Origin: Bacteroidota bacterium
Lineage (GTDB): Bacteria > Bacteroidota > Bacteroidia > Bacteroidales > UBA932
Reading direction: 5' to 3'
DNA length: 11,306 bases
Assembly (NCBI GenBank): GCA_009778375.1
Contig: WRJW01000197.1
Coordinates: forward strand, 1-11,306
The notes under the pieces were generated by a model. It was not told the origin of the DNA. It worked only from the letters and a program-made list of their open reading frames with translations, and made no database searches. Below are positions 8,078 through 11,306 of this stretch, piece after piece. Both the position numbers and the translations under genes were made by a program. How positions within the stretch are numbered: position 1 is the first letter of the stretch; each line of letters begins with the position of its first letter.

Positions 8078-11000
8078 ATGAAAAAACTGGCCTCACTCTT
8101 AACATTATTTATTATCTGTTCTTTACAGTTGATTGGAGAAGAATACCTCCTCGATGTAGCGCGCCTGATCACCGACCGGGAAGTGGAAATTGTTTGCTCC
8201 ACAAAGCCGGCCAATGCACAGGAAGTTTACGACCATTTTACGGTCACGGTTCTGGGAGAAAAAGTCGACTACACCTATCTCTCTTATTTTGATTTTGGCC
8301 CTTATGCCAAGGCTCCCGTTATCAATATTCGTTTGGTCAAACCGTTGAACGTAGGAACGTTGAGAGGTAAAACCGGTGTGGCAAGAACGCCGGGCGAAGA
8401 TACGCAAGCTCTTTTAGGTCCGGCTGCGGCTGCAACATTGCGGGTCAAAACGGATAATCGAGAAATTACTGCCGAATGGGTGCCTTTTTACGACTATCGG
8501 AACATCGGTTCCAAATCAAAGATCAGCGTGACCGGTACCGCTGCTTTGCAAGAGCACGTGGTGGATTATGCCGCCGGTGGCATAAACCGCATGACGGGCA
8601 GGGCCGAAATGATTACCCAAAATAGCGTAGATTATGGCTTAACCGTCATGGTGGTAGGCCCTGATCAATCGGTTTACGAGGCGCCGCAGTGGCGCGAACT
8701 GTTTAATCCGGATGACTACAAGACCCGCCGCGTGATAGAGGGAAGCATAGAGAAGCCTATTATCGTAGCCACTGCCGACGACGTCATGCGGCAAGAGGGT
8801 GTTGGAAGCATGGATCGACCTAAAAGCGATTTTTTCTATTTGGGGGAAGCCTTTGCCCGCCTCTTTTGGAAAGTAGGGGTGGATGGGTCTCCTGAGGGGG
8901 CTACTTTGGGGTGCAGAAGAATCCCCCGCAGTGTTTATAACGACCTCGACGACTATCGCTACGACAAACATATAGTAGCCGCCTATCAAAAAGCTAAGGA
9001 AAATAACAAATATCCGGGCACCAAAATGATGCAAAGTGTAGAAGACTATTTTGTCTACGGTACCCTGATTTTCTACGAATTTATTCCGGAGACGGCAGAC
9101 GGGCAGTGGAGCCAAGCGGGTGGGCCAGTCAATACCCGTGAAGAACTTAAGCGTTATGACCCTGAGCTGTACAGGCCTTTATGCGGGATCTTTGGAGAGT
9201 GGGAGTACTTTTCGAGCGAGAACAGCGACGGTTTTGACCGGGGGCGGGATGGCGTCCGTCTTTCCATGCCCTGGTTCTGGCATTCGCAGGCGGATAATTT
9301 TGACGTTACCGCCTTTCCATATCCTGATCTGGAGGTGGAGCACGTGTGGGTCATTGCCGAAAACCAGATCGAAATAAAATTCAACCGCGAAGTCAAAGAT
9401 ATGACCAACCTCTACCATGCCGGTAACTGGAGGGTAGAGCAGAGCGTCGACAAGGGCAAAACGTGGCGCGACGTTACCGGCGTTACGATGGCAGGCGGTT
9501 ATTTGTGGCGTGCCATAACGCTCCAAATAAACACTTCCGGGGAGAATGCCTCTAACGTCGGGAGCTTTACGCTGGGCCATTTTGGCAGATCTTTCAGGGG
9601 TTTTACGCAGGAAGATATCATCGAGCGCAATCAGGCTGCTGGTGGGTGGATAGATAATAACGAACAGGTAAGTTCCACCGCCCTTAGGTTTGGTCAGTAC
9701 GTAGGAGTAGAAGAGGCTGTAAGTCAATTCGGTGCCCGTCTCAATGGTCTTTTTCGGGTACGTTATACGGGCAACACGCCGGTGTGTGACTGGGCAGGAC
9801 ATCAACTTCCCGCAGACAAGCCGCACGAAGCGGAGTTCAAACCCTGGGTGGGCAATGTTTACCGTTCTCCCCTTACCGGCGTCTATATTTATGGGGACAC
9901 GGACGTTCCCCAAAAGGTGCTGATCCTTTCCGGCATGTATTACGATTTGGGATTTACCAACAACCTTCATAAGGTTTATGCCGAATGGCCCAGCGGGATT
10001 CCCTATTCACAGGCCGAATCGCCGACCTGCTCCATCTTTGATCGCCCGGGCCAGCGGATCGCCGACTATTCGGTACGGCAGGGCGGAGGGATGTTGGTGG
10101 TAGCTGAAGGGCAGCATCCCAATCAGCAGCCCGAACGCAGAGGGCAACAGGCCGGTAACTACCACAGCGGACTCTATGTGGAGGGTTGGGGTGGCAATAT
10201 TTTTCAAGATCAGGCCAACAATATTACCCGCGATTACAGCATGACCAGATACAAAAATGAATTTCTCCTCTATCACGAAGGGGGGCACGGCATCGACAGC
10301 TATACCGGAGCCAACAGCTACGCTCCCTGGGTTTTTACCAACATTACCGATGCCCATAACGCGGCTACCGACGAAGCAAACGAGCGTCGGTATTACGACG
10401 AAAATAACATTGGCGCTTACTTGTCGAGCAGGGGCGAATATGTTTCTACCGTAGCTACTTACTGGCACGGTTGTTCCCGCGAATCTAAAGACGGCACAAA
10501 TGATGGCACCTGGACGCCCGTGAGCAACCGATGGACATTTTACCGCTACGACCCCTGGGGTTTTGAAGCTTTCAAGCGGCTCTTTTGGTCCGGAGACTTG
10601 GGCTTATGGTATGAGAACAGGGTAGGCGATCCTTTGTACAGGGTATTGCCAGGTGATTGGAACTATTTGCAGTTTGACGAAGAACTGAATCAATACCTGA
10701 CCCTCAAATCGGGAGTGTACGGAATGGGCGAAACCCTCAAAATCGACAGCGAGGATGCCCTGATTGCCTGGGGATGTACCGTATTCGAAACCCTCCGCGA
10801 CGACCCCTATACCGGCTATCACAACCACGATCTTAACTGGGTATCCTGGTCTACTCCCATGATTTACGACATTACCACCAAAAAGTCAACCAACCCGCAA
10901 TTTCCCCGCAACAATATGGGTTTCTTGGGGGGCGTCCTCTACTATCCCGACGCCTCAGAGCCGGTGAGCCTCCTTAACCCCTTCCTCCGCCCCGGCGGCG

Positions 11001-11306
11001 TCAAAAAACCAGTCCGAACGCTACAGGATGAGGCGTTGTTAACTCCTCTTTCCGGCACCATATCTCGGGTAACCTTCAAGACCCCCGTCCTGCCTGTCTT
11101 CCGCTTTACCAATGCTTCTCTTATTACCGTAGATAACGCCCAAACTACCTTTGCCGTTAAGGTCAATGGGAAAGGTATCGGTTTCCGTTATTATACGCAC
11201 GACTCCCATACCGTAACCCTTTATTTGAACTGGCCGTTGGAAGCAGGCGACCTGCTCGAAATTACTGTTTTGAACACAAATCAAAATATCTCAATTAGAT
11301 ACTTAT
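8078..11306 (+). CDS. Large secreted lethal-factor-like (M34/ATLF-type) zinc metallopeptidase, 3' end beyond window
   Basis: The frame is open from ATG 8078 to the window edge, with 1,076 codons visible and no stop. The start is chosen because it begins a type I signal peptide (MKKLASLLTLFIICSLQLIG, then EEY). Residues about 24-110 look like an Ig-like domain (REVEIVCSTKPANA, FTVTVLG). Another Ig-like segment covers about 415-505 (ENQIEIKFNREVKD), and a third covers about 1000-1076 at the cut end. The catalytic candidate is HEGGHGIDSYTG (733-744). It is followed by YLSSRGEYVSTVATYW (781-796), where Glu787 would be the third zinc ligand and Tyr781 a transition-state tyrosine. This matches, from memory, anthrax lethal factor HEFGHAVDDYAG with Y728 and E735. 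That makes a gluzincin of M34/ATLF type likely, but substrate is unknown. The region 564-730 and the Trp-rich region 797-960 are unassigned. The protein is probably secreted or surface-attached through its missing C-terminus. GC content looks higher here than in the SusC-like gene. Confidence 0.85.
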   Translation, partial: MKKLASLLTLFIICSLQLIGEEYLLDVARLITDREVEIVCSTKPANAQEVYDHFTVTVLGEKVDYTYLSYFDFGPYAKAPVINIRLVKPLNVGTLRGKTGVARTPGEDTQALLGPAAAATLRVKTDNREITAEWVPFYDYRNIGSKSKISVTGTAALQEHVVDYAAGGINRMTGRAEMITQNSVDYGLTVMVVGPDQSVYEAPQWRELFNPDDYKTRRVIEGSIEKPIIVATADDVMRQEGVGSMDRPKSDFFYLGEAFARLFWKVGVDGSPEGATLGCRRIPRSVYNDLDDYRYDKHIVAAYQKAKENNKYPGTKMMQSVEDYFVYGTLIFYEFIPETADGQWSQAGGPVNTREELKRYDPELYRPLCGIFGEWEYFSSENSDGFDRGRDGVRLSMPWFWHSQADNFDVTAFPYPDLEVEHVWVIAENQIEIKFNREVKDMTNLYHAGNWRVEQSVDKGKTWRDVTGVTMAGGYLWRAITLQINTSGENASNVGSFTLGHFGRSFRGFTQEDIIERNQAAGGWIDNNEQVSSTALRFGQYVGVEEAVSQFGARLNGLFRVRYTGNTPVCDWAGHQLPADKPHEAEFKPWVGNVYRSPLTGVYIYGDTDVPQKVLILSGMYYDLGFTNNLHKVYAEWPSGIPYSQAESPTCSIFDRPGQRIADYSVRQGGGMLVVAEGQHPNQQPERRGQQAGNYHSGLYVEGWGGNIFQDQANNITRDYSMTRYKNEFLLYHEGGHGIDSYTGANSYAPWVFTNITDAHNAATDEANERRYYDENNIGAYLSSRGEYVSTVATYWHGCSRESKDGTNDGTWTPVSNRWTFYRYDPWGFEAFKRLFWSGDLGLWYENRVGDPLYRVLPGDWNYLQFDEELNQYLTLKSGVYGMGETLKIDSEDALIAWGCTVFETLRDDPYTGYHNHDLNWVSWSTPMIYDITTKKSTNPQFPRNNMGFLGGVLYYPDASEPVSLLNPFLRPGGVKKPVRTLQDEALLTPLSGTISRVTFKTPVLPVFRFTNASLITVDNAQTTFAVKVNGKGIGFRYYTHDSHTVTLYLNWPLEAGDLLEITVLNTNQNISIRYL

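Noticed and set aside
8117..8125. Cys in the signal peptide of the large zincin (FIIC) as a lipobox
   Set aside because: The residue before Cys is Ile rather than Gly, Ala or Ser, and the hydrophobic core continues after it, so a type I signal is more likely.
8062..8292. Alternative ATG and 76-codon frame just before the zincin start
   Set aside because: It is out of frame with the long open frame and has no export signal. The ATG at 8078 gives a good signal peptide and more than 1,000 codons.
8639..9115. 158-codon open frame on the - strand
   Set aside because: It is also antisense to the large zincin gene, with no supporting motif.
9179..9970. 263-codon open frame on the - strand
   Set aside because: It is antisense to the continuous large zincin frame. 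The translated product has no recognisable features and looks like a codon-bias shadow.
10274..10288. M60/enhancin-type peptidase for the HEGGH protein
   Set aside because: Residues after the motif (GIDSYTG) and the downstream Y...GEY fit the lethal-factor type better; the M60 extended motif is not seen.
10007..10468. 153-codon open frame on the - strand
   Set aside because: It covers the antisense of the HEGGH catalytic region, which is conserved in the + frame.

Overview
The window is typical of a Bacteroidota genome, most likely a gut- or host-type member of the Bacteroidales. The evidence is a SusC/SusD pair, Bacteroidetes-type lipoproteins, BACON domains, TAnnTTTG promoter elements and the absence of clear Shine-Dalgarno sequences. 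Six protein-coding genes fill almost all of it. No RNA gene, insertion sequence, CRISPR array or origin was seen.

Left part (bases 1-5442): a three-gene operon on the + strand. It encodes a SusC-like TonB-dependent outer-membrane transporter, a SusD-like surface lipoprotein 12 nt downstream, and a surface lipoprotein with one Calx-beta domain and an unassigned C-terminal domain 6 nt further on. A perfect 13-bp hairpin with a U-tract closes the operon. The third gene sits where SusE/SusF-type binding proteins usually lie. No glycoside hydrolase, sulfatase or sigma/anti-sigma pair is present in the window.

Middle part (5455-8003): a small secreted protein of unrecognised family starts 12 nt after the terminator U-tract. 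It runs tail-to-tail, with a 2-nt gap, into a minus-strand lipoprotein built from two BACON domains, a fibronectin-III-like domain and an M64-type metallopeptidase domain. The peptidase carries an HExxxH rather than an HExxH motif.

Right part (8078-11306): divergent from the M64 gene, a very large secreted protein stays open to the window edge (1,076 codons visible). It contains an HEGGHGIDSYTG motif and a downstream Y...GEY motif. These resemble the zinc site of anthrax lethal factor-type (M34/ATLF) zincins, and the domain is flanked by Ig-like segments. Its N-terminal half may hold a second, degenerate zincin-like module.

Overall picture (inference): an outer-membrane SusCD importer with a surface-binding lipoprotein, next to two secreted or surface metallopeptidases transcribed divergently. 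This suggests a locus for capturing and cutting proteins or glycoproteins rather than a plain polysaccharide locus. The lethal-factor-like zincin is the most interesting item.
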